From Symsagittifera roscoffensis (taxonomy: Eukaryota > Xenacoelomorpha > Acoela > Convolutidae), in NCBI RefSeq assembly GCF_963678635.1, contig NC_087067.1, positions 46,922,001 through 46,986,000 on the forward strand: DNA of 64,000 bases. The letters are read 5' to 3'. Under the pieces are notes generated by a model. That model did no database searches and was not told the origin of the DNA. It was given only the letters and a program-made list of their open reading frames with translations. This document shows positions 19,480 through 31,900 of this stretch, in pieces; position 1 is the stretch's first letter; each line of letters begins with the position of its first letter. Made by a program: the position numbers and the translations under genes.

Positions 19480-19942
19480 TGACCTGTGTTTTCAAAAATT
19501 TGCCAGCGGCGCAAAATTTTAGTAAAAAATGGGGTCTTCATAGTGTTCTGGGAGTGTTCGGAAAACCAATTTGGTCGAACTAGAAAATTTTTGAAAATCA
19601 AATTTTGTTTGATTTAATACCTTTCAATTTATCCATTTACGACAATTGGACACAAAATAAGTTAAATATTTAACTTGATGGTAACAGCTATTTGGTTATT
19701 GGCAATTCATTTTTGAAATCTGCATCATATTTAGCAGCTTTAAAATTTCGAAAAAAAAGCTATATCGGGGAATAAACGTCAATGAAAATATCTATTCTAC
19801 AATGAATATTGGCACTATGAACAGTCAATTATTTTGGAAGCATCAGTGGTGGCTTCTGAGGTCGATTCAAGATAATAATAGCGTATTTTTAAATAGAAAT
19901 TTTCTTTTCGTGTGATGATGATGATTACAAATCAAAACATTT
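19480..19942 (+). repeat. Dispersed repeat family A, long copy 1
   Basis: About 0.4 kb shared with 33617-34060 in the same orientation. Landmarks common to both are TAGTGTTCTGGGAG, TTTGGTCGA, GTTAAATATTTAACTTGA, CTATATCGGGGAATAAACGT and TGATGATGATTACAAATC. No coding capacity. It is probably a non-autonomous DNA transposon. Confidence 0.75.
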
Positions 19943-20827
19943 AATCTTAATTACATTCTAAAATATGCAAAAAACTACTATTCCTGGTCTTGTGAAATCA
20001 GGTTCTCTCTAATTAAGGAAACAATCGATTTCAAAACGTTTAATCAATTTATTCTGCATCGGTTGGTCTTTTGCGCTGGCTAAAATGGAGATATTACAGT
20101 TACTCAGAAAAACAACTTCTTCAAAAAAACATGCTAGTTTTGTTCGCGAAAAGACTTCAAACCATATACACCGGTTGGCTCAAATTGAAAAAATAACAAA
20201 ATAAGACGTAAATCCGGTGATTATTGGTTGAAAACAATGCGAAAAAAATTCTTTGAAATCACTAGCAATACCATAAAAATGGCATTGCAAGCTAGCAGAC
20301 AGGAAAGGAAAAAAGAATTTAAAAAAGCCCAAATAAAACGGAACCATTTTTGAAGAAAACATAATTAAAAAATTTCAAAATGTTGCCTGAAAGGATGTTC
20401 TATTTGCGGAAAACAAGCCAAGACACACTTTCGGAGGCATTTATTGTGCAAAAAATAAAAATTCTTGCCATGAAAATTTTTGCATTTTCAAGTCAATTCT
20501 GAGATTTTTAACGTTTTATTAGCAATCCGGAGGAGAGCAGACACATTATGCTTCCCTCGAACGGCCCAAAACTTGGTTAGTAAGCGGATAAAAAATAAGC
20601 CGAAATTGTTTAGGCCACAACATTTTCAAGCAAAAAAAAACAAAAAAAAGGAAAATAAAAGAAGTCAAGGTTAACAGATTTACAAATTGCAGGATTAAAA
20701 GAAAGCATAACAGGCAACCACAATGAAAATTGCATACAGCAAAAAAATTGTACTTAGAACGCTCCAATAGCATTGAATGGATTTGGGCTTTTGGCATATG
20801 GACGCATCGTTAAATCAGACCTTGACC
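19943..20827. other. Unassigned AT-rich sequence
   Basis: Short opposed open frames only (for example 20480-20674 and 20546-20797), Lys- or Phe-rich and typical of A/T runs. No gene or repeat is identified. Confidence 0.5.
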
Positions 20828-20910
20828 AAAATTAGGGCTTTTATAGTGTTCTGGGAGCGCTCGAAAAATCAATTTCTTCGACAAAAAAATAAGAGACGAA
20901 AATTTCGAAT
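20828..20910 (+). repeat. Dispersed repeat family A, short fragment
   Basis: Contains the TATAGTGTTCTGGGAG landmark followed by an AATCAATTTCTTCGAC variant of the family A start. Only about 80 bp is recognisable. Confidence 0.55.
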
Positions 20911-21598
20911 TTTTTTTTGAACTTCCGCACCCTCGAGAAAATTCTAGATTTGCTCCTGCTAGTGATAAAAACCCAATAGGATTTCGTCGGTTTCTTACTC
21001 AAAATAAAATTTGATATCTTTTTGAATACTTTCTATAAAAGAAACTGTAAAGTATTTGCTGAACAAATTAGTTTTTTAGCCGTGTTAGACTGTGAGTGAG
21101 AATAAAAACGGATATATTTCTTTAATGATTCTTATAAAACTCGATCAATTTATTGGGTTTAACATGAGGCGAACACTTGAGTGATTTTGCTTGGAGAGCT
21201 TTTGGTTTTTTCACGCTCAACTCTAAGTTATCAACATTATTTGCAAACAGCCCGTAAGCAAAAATCCATTTAACATCATATTTCAATGTTTTTAAAATTA
21301 AATGTACTTCGAATTACTTTTCACACAGGCAACTGAAAAGCCCTAGCCTCTTTTTCTCTCCCCCCGCCCCCCTCCCCCCCACATTTACGTTTCAGTTTTG
21401 AAAAACAATTTTTACGTTGTCATAAATGTAATGAAATATTGCATGGTGAACAAATTAACTATTTGAACAGATTTGTTCTTCATACTTAACATCGTAACAT
21501 CACGCATTCAGCCATAATATTACCCAAGAAAACAAAGAAAATTGAAAATTTGAAATGTAGGTGGGGGGAAGGGAGGAGGAGTTGAAAAGAGCTAAGCC
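20911..21598. other. Unassigned, with a C-rich tract
   Basis: No gene is seen. A strongly C-rich stretch lies at about 21355-21381 and a purine-rich GA tract at about 21559-21583, both on the border of the acidic reading frame at 21599. Confidence 0.45.
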
Positions 21599-21862
21599 TT
21601 AATTTACCTTCTCCCCCTCTTCTTCCTGCTCTTCCTCATTTTCATCCCCCTCCTCCCCCGCAGTTGCATTCTCAGCGCCCTCCCCTCCAAAATCTCCCCC
21701 CTCTCCATCCTTGCCCCGATTGCCCCCTCCATTCGTAATCTCATCGTCCTCATCGTCCCCTCCAGTCTCTCCCCCATCTTGCCCATTCACTTCGTCTTCT
21801 TCGGCTACTGTCTCGGGGTAGTTTGAGGCACCGGGTCCTCCGCCGTCCTCGTTTTCAGACAT
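21599..21862 (-). CDS. Acidic Glu/Gly-rich reading frame, possible 5' exon
   Basis: An 87-codon frame rich in Glu, Gly and Asp, with no folded-domain signature. It ends in GAGAAG followed by GTAAAT, which would serve as a splice donor, so it could be a first coding exon of an unrecognised host gene read to the left. Low-complexity GA-rich DNA can produce such frames by chance, and no partner exon was found. Confidence 0.2.
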   Translation of the reverse strand: MSENEDGGGPGASNYPETVAEEDEVNGQDGGETGGDDEDDEITNGGGNRGKDGEGGDFGGEGAENATAGEEGDENEEEQEEEGEKVN

Positions 21863-22576
21863 GCCGAATCAAGAGTTTTGGACTGTGGCGACAACTCAAT
21901 GGTCTAAACCTAATAATGTAATAGTGTTTAATATAATTTAAGGTTTTGTTTCAAAATTAAGACCAAAACATTTTTCCTAATTCTGTTAGAACCAATGCAG
22001 GCAGGAAATTTTATATCAGATATCGAAAACAGGCTCAGGGCATTATTCCTGCCTTTTCGAATGGTAAATCAAAATCAGAGCGGTTAAGGCCAAATTTTTG
22101 TGTTTTGAGGCTATGCTACCAATTACAAATCCGGCTATTTTTTTCGGTTGTTGATGCAACATTTAATAGACCAGAAAAACAGCCTCCAGCCTCTTCATGC
22201 ATTTGTTGGAAGCATGCACTTTTCACACAGAAGCATTCAGCATAGAGTATCTAAGTTGATTTTTCTGATCGAAATGCTCCGCCCATCATTAATACACGAG
22301 CATGAACAAATCTTATTTTGAGAAAATTAAGTACCCTCGTTCATTGAGCTTTGGATCGAAAGTGGTGTATTTGCTCAATTCAATGTTGCTATCTCATCTT
22401 TACAAATCAAAGTTCAATTCATTGCTGCTTCAATTTTGCTACTAATAACAAGGTTGAACAAATTAATCCAAAGTAGTAAGTTAGTTGTTCACACAAAAAA
22501 CATAACAAGTTTATTGCAAAAATATTTCAGAAAAATGTTATCAGTGGAATTCTCAGGAGTTCAAAAGTGTCCAATA
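21863..22576. other. Unassigned intergenic sequence
   Basis: No gene, RNA or repeat could be recognised on either strand. Confidence 0.5.
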
Positions 22577-22635
22577 TAAACATGTCAAGGTCAAGATACA
22601 TGTCAAGGTCAAGGTACATGTCAAGGTCAAGATGG
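22577..22635 (+). repeat. 18-bp tandem repeat with three TCAAGGTCA sites
   Basis: Three near-identical units with an 18-bp period, each containing TCAAGGTCA (22585-22593, 22603-22611, 22621-22629). That nonamer is the known extended half-site bound by NR5A (FTZ-F1/SF-1) and ERR-type nuclear receptors. Whether it is used here is unknown; no gene start is near. Confidence 0.6.
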
Positions 22636-22905
22636 CATCCAAATGCATCTTTGACAGGGTAATAGAAATTACTCTTTGATTACTTTTAACCATAGCCCCT
22701 TCCCTGTTCTTTCTGTATTTAGAAACAATACAACCTTAAGCAAATCTGTTTTTTCATCATTACCGGGCCAAGCTGATTTTTTGGTTGTGACAAGGTTTCC
22801 AAAGTTGTTTTCCCTGGATGCAATACATATTCACCCAATTTGAAAAAAAAAATGAAAACAGTTTGGTATCAAAAAGCTGATAGAATCGAAAGATCAATGA
22901 TTGAA

Positions 22906-23200
22906 CCAGGGGCAGATTTAGGATTTTTGCGAGGGGTGGGGGCGGATTTTCAAAAAATTTCGAAAATTTTGTCGACCTTTTTTTTTAGGTCGACCAAATA
23001 GATTTTCTGAGCTCTCCAAAATCATGATAAAGACCCCATTTTTACCACATTTTCTGCGTCGCAAGCAAATTTTGGCACCAAAGGCGCCTTTAGAAAAATT
23101 TTAGGGCCATTCAGCTAAAAACGGATATCTTGAAATAGTATAATAGTCGAATCCCTGAGGATGGGGGGGGGGACACTCCACCCCTAAATCCGCTGGTGGG
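22906..23200 (-). mobile_element. MITE-like element with family A sequence (inverted)
   Basis: The left end GGGGCAGATTTAGG and the right end CCTAAATCCGCTGG are imperfect inverted repeats. In between is the reverse complement of the family A start (AGGTCGACCAAATAG and AAAGACCCCATTTTT). The ends resemble those of some hAT-type elements, but no target duplication was confirmed. Confidence 0.45.
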
Positions 23201-23699
23201 TAGAACACTATGAGCTAAAATAGGACTTTAGCTAGCAAGAATTTATCTGGAATCCACATAAAACGCAGATTGTAGAGACAATTTCCGCGACATGATTGTT
23301 TTGAATTCCAACGACAAACAAATCATGGTGGAATTCTCAGTAAAACAGCGCATTTTTATTAATGATTAGAGATACATTTCGGAACCCAAAAAAAACATGT
23401 AATTTAGTAACAAAATAAGGAATCAAGCCCAAACCTACTGAATCTGAAGACAAAACGCAAAATCCAGCCACAAAATGCTTAATCTAATATCAAAATGCAA
23501 AATCTAAAAACAAAATACACTATATCGATTAAAAAAATCTCATACAGACCTAAGTTTCAGGTTTTTTTCAAAAAGTTGGAACTTGACGAAAATGAACAGA
23601 TTTATTTCACAGGAGAAGCGAACTAATAACCAACAGCAGCACCTTTCAACTTTATTACAAAATTTACTCTCGTAGGGATAGATTTATACAGTTTTTTTC

Positions 23700-24030
23700 A
23701 CAAAATCAGATGAGCCAAATTTTGCTTAATCCTTGATCAAATTTGAGTCAAGTACAACCCTATAAGCTTTAGCGATAGGGTAACAAGTTTGAGGGAGAAT
23801 ATTTAGAAGGAACTGAAAAAGTGGAGAATCCAGCGAAAATTAAGAAAATTTCGAATTCCATGGAGAAAGTTTATTGTCGCCTTTTGCGTGTTATTGGATT
23901 CCATGGGCATCTGCCTCTTCAACATTGAGGTTCCGATTTTTGAAGAAAATGACGGAACGTTTGTACTCGGAGTGGTTTTTGTTCCTATTTTTGAAGAAAA
24001 GGAGGAATATGTTTGCCTGGGGTGTTTTCA
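23700..24030 (-). pseudogene. Tc1/mariner transposase remnant in unit 1
   Basis: Antisense sequence homologous to the clearer remnants in units 2 and 3, but missing the segment with the second catalytic Asp and the glutamate region. It is recognisable mainly by comparison with those units. Confidence 0.45.
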
Positions 24031-25469
24031 TTTCATTCAGGCCGTTTTTAGTAAACTTTACTGCGTATAGGCTTCAATCCGCAAAGCTTTGGACTGCCAA
24101 GCGAGTATGCTTGCACTAGACTAAATAATTATTTGCTTTGTTACTCAAACACATCATTTCAACTACGCGAACTATTTATGCGTGACAAATTACCCGCATT
24201 CATAATCGCTCCAAGTTGAATTGAGGCAAGCTAACTGGTATCATCAATTCCATACAGCACTCAAATTTTAACATTTAGAAGTTGATAATTTCAGCTTTAA
24301 AAAATTGTAATTTGTCAATATTTCCAAAAATCAATCGAGACCAATCAATGGGCAGTTGGAACGCTCAGGGCTGCTTCGTACTTCAAGAGCAGTCTTGTTT
24401 TTTTCTTCAGACAAATTTTTTAACATCTGAAAGGTATTTATTTCCTGAGATCAAAATTAGAAAATATTCACCTGTGATCATTTTTCGTAAAATTATGGGG
24501 TTTTAAATGGCTATTTTGTGACAAATAACGCGCGAAATATTTCACGCTTTTAACGAGTGAGCGGGGGTATAGTCCGTCTTAGAAATCGTTCCAAATTGGT
24601 TAAAGCAGGCTATTTGCCATAATTGCTATTTTACTTGGAGCAAAATTTTTTACTTTGTATTTTATATCGCTTGATTATTAAAAATCTAAAAAAAATATCT
24701 TTTTTTTGAAAAATTCATCAATTGTTATAAAGCGAATACTGCTTCATAGAATTTTCAAGGCAGTCGCAACATTCAGGGCTTTGTCTTGATACGAGCAGAT
24801 TTAGTATAATTTGAAATGGAATTCAGAGGCAAGAAAAAATAGTATAAAGGGGGAACCTTTGGGCCGGCAGGGGGCGAATCCCTGAGGGGGGGGGGGGGGA
24901 TGGGGGGTGGAAGGAGCGTCCAAACCTTCTCCCTAAATCCACTGGTGGATTCAACACTAGGAGCTAAAATAAATCTTTAGTTAGCAAGAATTTATCTGTC
25001 TAGAATCCACATAAAACGCAGATTGCAGAGACAATTTCTGCGACATGATTGATTTGAATTCCAACGACAAACAAATCATGGTGGAATTCTCAGTAAAACA
25101 GCGCATTTTTAGTAATGATTAGAGATACATTTCGGAACCCAAAAAGAAACAATTATTTTACTAATCAAATAAGGAATCAAGCCCAAACCTACTGAATCTG
25201 AAGACAAAACGCAAAATCCTGCCACAAATTGCTTAATTTAATATCAAAATGCAAAATCTAAAAGCAAAATACACTATATCGATTAAAACAAAATCTCGTA
25301 GACCTAAGTTTCAGGTTTCTTTCAAAAACTTGGAACTTGACGAAAAAGAACAGATGTATTTTACAGGAGAAGCGAACTAATAACCAACAGCAGCACCTTT
25401 CAAATTTATTACAAAATTTACTCTCGTAGATATAGATTTATACAGTTTTTTTTCACAAAATCAGATGAG

Positions 25470-25910
25470 ATTTTCATCGTCAACGCCCACACATTCTCTA
25501 TGATTTTAGATCACGGCTGTAAGGGGGCCATTCGATGGTCTGAAAATGATTTTCGGCTAAATAATCTCTTATGATTTCTGCTCTATGAACAGGGCAATTG
25601 TCGCCCATCCGCTTCCAGCCAAATTTTGCTTAATCCTTGATCAAATTTGGATCAAGTACGTCCCTATAAGCTTTAGCGTTGTATGGCGAGATAGTGTAAC
25701 AAGTTTGAGGGAGAATACTTTAGAATGGACTGAAAAGGTGGAGAATCCAGCGAAATTTGAGAGGATTTCAAATTCTATGGAGAAAATTTTTTGTCGCCTT
25801 TTGCGTAATATTGGATTCCATGGGCATCTGCCTCTAAAACATTGTGGTCCGATTTTTGAAGACAATGACGAAATTATTGTGCTCGGAGTGGTTTTTTTGC
25901 TATCTTTGAA
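25470..25910 (-). pseudogene. Tc1/mariner transposase remnant in unit 2
   Basis: On the minus strand, one frame reads SPYNAKAYRDVLDPNLIKD, then a stop, then GDNCPVHRAEIIRDYLAE and FQTIEWPPYSRDL. This is the classic second-Asp (DNCPVHRA) and pre-Glu (SPDLNPIENVW-like) region of Tc1/mariner transposases. The segment upstream includes a DAHGIQYY stretch, like the DGPDGIQYYWHD of the family. Several in-frame stops and shifts show that it is long dead. Confidence 0.75.
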
Positions 25911-27359
25911 GAGAAGGAGGTATATGTTTGCCTGGGGTGTTTTCATTTCATTCAGGCCGTTTTTAGTAAACTTTACTGCGTATAGGCTTCAATCCGCAAA
26001 GCTTTGGACTGCCAAGCGAGTATGCTTGCACTAGACTAAATAATTATTTGCTTTGTTACTCAAACACATCATTTCAACTACGCGAACTATTTATGCGTGA
26101 CAAATAACCCGCATTCATAATCGCTCCAAGTTGAATTGAGGCAAGCTAATTGGTATCATCAATTCCACACAGCACTCAAATTTTAACATTTAGAAGTTGA
26201 TACTTTCAGCTTTAAAAAATTGTAATTTGTCAATATTTCCAAAAATCAATCGAGACCAATCAATGGGCAGTTGGAACGCTCAGGGCTGCTTCGTACTTCA
26301 AGAGCAGTCTTGTTTTTTTCTTCAGACAAATTTTTTAACATCTGAAAGGTATTTATTTCCTGAGCTCAAAATTAGAAAATATTCACCTGTGATCAATTTT
26401 TGTAAAGTTATGGGGTTTTAAATGGCTATTTTGTGACAATTAACGCGCAAAATATTTCACGCTTTTAACAAGTGAGCAGGGATATAATCCGTCTTAGAAA
26501 TCGTTTCAAATTGGTTAAAGCAGGCTATTTGCCATAATTGCTATTTTACTTGGAGCAAAATTTTTTACTTTGAATTTTATATGGCTTGATTATTAAGAAT
26601 CTATAAAAAATTCATCAATTGTTATAAAGCGAATACTGCTTCATAGAATTTTTAAGGCAGTCGCAACATTCAGGGCTTTGTCCTGATAGGAGCAGATTAA
26701 GTATAATTTAATATGGAAATCAGAGGCAAGAAAAAATAGTATAAAGGGGGAACCTTTGGGCCGGCAGGGGCGAATCCCTGCGGGGGGGGGGGGTGGAAAG
26801 AGCGTCCAAACCCTTCCCCCTAAATCCACTGGTGGAATAAACACTAGGAGCTAAAATAGTTCTTTAGTTAGCAAGAATTTATCTGGAATCCACATAAAAC
26901 ACAGATTGTAGAGACAATTTCTGCGACATGATTTTTTTGAATTCCAACGACAAACAAATCATGGTGGAACAGCGCATTTAAATTAATGTCTAGAGACAAA
27001 TTGCGGAAGCCAAAAAAAAACATGTAATTTAGTAACAAAAAAAAAGAATCAAGCCCAAACCTACTGAATCCGAAGACAAAACGCAAATTCTAGCCACAAA
27101 ATGCTGATTCTAACATCAAAATGCAAAATCTAATAATAAAATACACTATATCGATAAAAAAAATTCATACAGACCTAAGTTTCATGTTTTTTTTTCTTCA
27201 AAAAACTGAAACTTGACAAAAAAGATCAGATTTATTTTACCGAGAAGTGAACTAAAAAACAAGAGCAGCACCTTTTGACTTATATACTAAATTTACTCTC
27301 GTAGGGATAGATTTATACAGTTTTTTTTCACGAAATCAGAAGAGATGGATTTTCTAGCG

Positions 27360-27850
27360 TTTTCGATGCTTTCTTCTAAATTTTCTTTGGTCAGGGTCAT
27401 TCCAGTCATTCGTTTCTTTATCAACGCCATTCGATGGTCTGAAAAAAATTCTCGGCAAAATAATCTCTCATGATTTATGCTCTATGAACAGGGCAAATGT
27501 CGTCCATGCCAATCCAGCCAAATTTTGCTGAATCCTGATCAAGTTTGGGTCAAGTACGTCCCTATAAGCTTTAGCGTTGTATGGTGAGATAGTGTAACAA
27601 GTTTGAGGGAGAATACTTTAGAATGGACTGAAAAGGTGGAGAATCCGGCGAAATTTGAGAGGATTTCAAATTCCATGGAGAAAATTTTTTGTCGCCTTTT
27701 GCGTAATATTGGATTCCATGGGCATCTGCCTCTAAAACATTGTGGTCCGATTTTTGAAGAAAATGACGAAATTATTGTGCTCGGAGTGGTTTTTTCGCTA
27801 TCTTTGAAGAGAAGGAGGAATATGTTTGCCTGGGGTGTTTTCATTTCATT
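27360..27850 (-). pseudogene. Tc1/mariner transposase remnant in unit 3
   Basis: The same antisense transposase as in unit 2, lacking the PPYSRDL segment but retaining more of the C-terminal end, where LIKKRMTGMTLTKENLEES resembles the tail that follows ENVW in the family. Multiple lesions are present. Together with unit 2, this shows that the array unit contained an older transposon copy before it was multiplied. Confidence 0.65.
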
Positions 27851-28912
27851 CAGGCCGTTAGTAAAATTTACTGCGTATAGGCTTCAATCCGCAAAGCTTT
27901 GGACTGCCAAGCGAGTATGCTCGCACTAGACTAAATAATTATTTGCTTTGTTACTCAAACACATCATTTCAACTACGCGAACTATTTATGCGTGACAAAT
28001 AACCCGCATTCATAATCGCTCCAAGTTGAATTGAGGCAAGCTAATTGGTCTCATCAATTCCATACAGCACTCAAATATTAACATTTAAAAGTTGATAGTT
28101 TCAGCCTAAAAATTTCGTAGTTTGTCAATATTTCCAAAAATCAATCGAGACCAATTAATGGGCAGTTGGAACGCTCAGGGATGCTTTGTACTTCTACGAG
28201 CAGTCTCGTTTTTTTTCTTCTGGCATCTGAAAAGTATCAACGTTCTGAGCTCAAAATTAGAAAACATTTTACCTGTGATCATTTTTTGTAAAGTTACGGG
28301 GTTTAAGACTGCCATTTTGGGACAATTAACACGCGAATTATTTCACGCTTTTAATGAGTAAACGGGGATATAATTCGTCTTAGAAATCGTTCCAAATTGG
28401 TTAAAGCAGGCTATTTGCCATAATTTCTATGTTACTAGGAGCAAAATCTGTTACTTTGTACTTTATATGTCTTGATTATTAAAAATCTAAATTAAAAAAA
28501 AAAAACTTTTTTTTTTGAAAAATTCATCAATTGTTATAAAGCGAACACTGCTTCATAGAATTTTTAAGGCAGTCGCAACATTCAGGGCTTTTTCCTGATA
28601 CGAGCAGGTTTAGTATAATTTATTATGGAATTCAGAGGCAAAAAAATAGTATAAGGGGGAACCTTTGGGTCGGCAGGGGGTCGAATCCCTGAGAGGGGGG
28701 GGGGGAGGAGCTTCTAAACACCCTCCCTCATAAATAAGTCCGCTGGTGAATTGAACACTAGGAACTAAAATAGAAAATGGGACTCTAGCTAGCTAGAATT
28801 TATCTGGAATCCACATAAAATGCAGATTTTAGAAACCATTTTTGCGACATGATTTTTTTGAATTCCAACGAAAAACAAATAATGTTAGAGTTCTCAGTAA
28901 AAAAGCGCGAAA

Positions 28913-31900
28913 AAAAATAATATCAAAACGGTGTACGGTTTTTTTTTCATCGACTACTTCTCGAAACATAAGCACTATTGAGCGGAAAATTTCTTCTAGA
29001 ATTTTTCGGGTCTACTTTTTTTTTCTAGAATTGGTTTAAAGGTTCTGTTGGATTTAGTCTCATGCAGTACTTATACCCACAATAGTTTTCGAAATTGTGA
29101 AATGACTGTTATGTGCAACTTTCAGACTAAAAGTTCTCCATAAAAGTGGGTTCGTCAAGAAAAGGAAGTAATTGGCGCGTCATTTTAAGAGCAGTAATGC
29201 TCGCGCTTGATGTTGTGATGTAATTATAAGATTTCATTTTAATTTATTAAATATAAATAATATATTGTTTCGACTTTCGAAGAAAGTGAGGAAAATATAT
29301 GATCGGGGTAGTTTTTTTTTCAGACGATTATCCAAAAGAATATTTTGTCACTCCGAGGCTATTTCATGCAACAAAAACTATTTAAGACCAGTTACAGGGC
29401 AGTCAGAGCATTCAGGTCTTCGTCCTGATACAACCAGTCTTGATCATTTATATAATTACAAAAAAAATTCAAGTTTCAACTCAAAACAAACTAGAATTTT
29501 TTCTAGGCTACTTTTTCCTCGATAAAATTTGAAATAAACTAAAATTTTTCGGATGAAACTAAAATTTTTTATAATTGAAATGTTTATAAATTTTCATGCA
29601 GTGTGTTGATCATGCATAATAGCATAATTTATGGAAAAAAGAAAATAAAACTGAAATTTTAGACCTCGGTTCTCACTAATTTATAATTACAATTGTTTAT
29701 TGACACTATTCGCAGGAGACGGTAGTGGCCAAAAACTGAATTACAGATTCGGCATCTTTGGTTCTAATTCACGAAATCCAATTTCGACCGACCGATCCTA
29801 AAATGTTTCTATCGGCGACTGTGGCGCCAATCTATACAATTTTTGAGGAGCGCATGCCGAAAAAAAATACGCAATTTTTGGTAAATTGTTGTTTTAAAAA
29901 AAATCATTTAAAATTCTTAAACCTAGATCCGCTCCTGGAATCAAATCGCCAAAAAATGAATTTCATCAGCATGAAATTATTAAATCGGTGAACTTGGAAT
30001 GCTACTGGACCCAAATGAAATCAGCACATGACACTAAATTAGCCCACGCATTTAAATCTCAAGCCCCTGAAATAAAAGTAAAGGTACAAATTGGACTTTA
30101 CCTTTAGTTCGCCAGGGATGGATAACAAATCAGGGAAAATACTATCGAAAAAGAATGGAATTGCTTTTGAATCTAGCTAATAGTGTGCATTAGCAGCCAA
30201 ATGTATTCTGAAGGTAGAAAAGAGATAGAATTAGAGCAAATCTCGGACTTTTCCCTCTATAATCTAGGAAGCGTCACCGTTGCTCAGGAAATATCCCCTT
30301 GTACATTTTTTGAGCGGCGTAATGTAAGCTCAATCTTAATGTTATGTTAGCCAAAAAAGACCATCAATAAAACCATTGGTGCGTCAAAAACAGCTTGCTA
30401 GATCAAATATCACGAAAGAATAAAAATCAGACAGGTTTTGAGTAAATGGAATCAAAATACGGATTAAAAATGCATTTGATCGTTCGTCATCAATTGTTCT
30501 CTGTAATTTGGCACCGAACTTTGACAAAAACACAAGGGTGCAGCGTCAAACATAGTTCATTATTTAAACCGAGAACAGAATTAGATCATTTTCTGACAAT
30601 CCAGCACAGTTAATGAAGTGAGAATTTTTGTCCGCCGCAAACGTTAGAAATGCGAACACTTTGACTTTTCTAACTTAAGGTTCAGCTTTTATTCTTGAGC
30701 TTTGTGTGTTTCGGAGGATACCATTAGATCTTTTTTGATGCAATTTTTGCAACCAGGGCCGAATTCAACTCAGTAACAGTTTTTTTTAGTAGGTAGTTCT
30801 TTTTCCTTAAGAATTGTAGTGATGTTAAAATAAAACGGACCTGTTTGATGAAAAGTTTAGGATGCCCAATAATCATTTCGTTTTTTTAAGGTATTGAGTA
30901 AAAACTTTAATTGAGGAAGCACGTTTTTCTCATTGCTGCTACAATGGCCAAGATTTAATTTAAAGACTAGACATTTTCAAGGGGTAGTACTAACATGCGA
31001 ATTATTTATTTCCTCACGGAGAACCGCTGATGTACTCCTGCCAAAGAACTACATGCATTTTTTTAGTAATTTTTCTCGACTGAGAAATGCTAATTCGCCG
31101 TGAAAGCGAGCGCGAAAGAAGATGGGACCCTTTTAGTTGTTGTATACTTTGACTTTGTTCGGTACTTGAGCCTGTCTTTGGTACTTTCTATGCTTCATGT
31201 TTGATCTACATAGGTTTTTAATATTGCTTCAGGAAAAAACAGCGTCATATTTTTATTGAAGAATCATTACGAGGTCAAGTTGTGTATTTTGTGATTTGTA
31301 ATCGGATTCCGCAATAGGCTGAAAACAGATTTGTCACGGAATCTGCAACTTTATTTTTTTTAATCTTCTTTGCTGTTTTGGGTTCCATGAATAATAGCTC
31401 AAACACCGTTTTTGCTTAAAAAAGCTTCAAAAACAGGCAAATTTACAGGCACCAAATTGTGTGCCTATTCAGAGTTCAATTTGGCTTCGTAATAATGAAA
31501 AAATTTCAAGATGATTTTCTGTAAGTATCATAACAGCTCGCAATTTGGTCCTACCCTTGACAAAAATTGCCCAATCCTAAAACTAAACCTCGGCCCGTAT
31601 TGCAATAAAAAGCCCAAATGCTGAGTTTTTTCTCATTTTATAAAACGCAACCCAATATTGGGCAGCCTAAACGGTTCATCAAACAATTTTTTTTAACAAA
31701 CTTAAAAAAACTCTTGCTGCACAGCAACCGGCTAACTGTTTTTTTTACTAGTTTTCCAGGTAAAATCAGGTACTAAAAATGTTCATCTACTACGTTCATG
31801 ATTACCACTACGTTCATCAATTCTGACAAAACTAGTTTTACTCCGGAAAACTGTTTGCATTTCTTATGGATGTGGTCGGAACATTCGGTGCAACTGGCAC

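Larger units (their letters stand above)
23140..28912 (+). repeat. Tandem array of ~3.1 units of 1.7-1.9 kb
   Basis: Units begin at GAATCCCTG at 23149, 24876, 26772 and 28683 (the fourth is partial), so the periods are 1,727, 1,896 and 1,911 bp. Each unit opens with a G run of about 10-14 and continues with shared blocks (CACATAAAACGCAGATT, GCATCTGCCTCTA, GCAAAGCTTTGGACTGCC, AAATTGGTTAAAGCAGGC). Units 2 and 3 carry parts of a Tc1/mariner transposase in antisense; unit 1 lacks about 170 bp of it. Units differ by point changes and small indels, so the array is not brand new. Confidence 0.88.

Noticed and set aside
22577-22635. CRISPR-like array
   Set aside because: The 18-bp units have no unique spacers; this is a simple tandem repeat in a eukaryotic genome.
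25585-26034. 149-codon plus-strand frame in the tandem array
   Set aside because: The minus strand there matches Tc1/mariner transposase; the plus-strand frame is its complement and varies between units.
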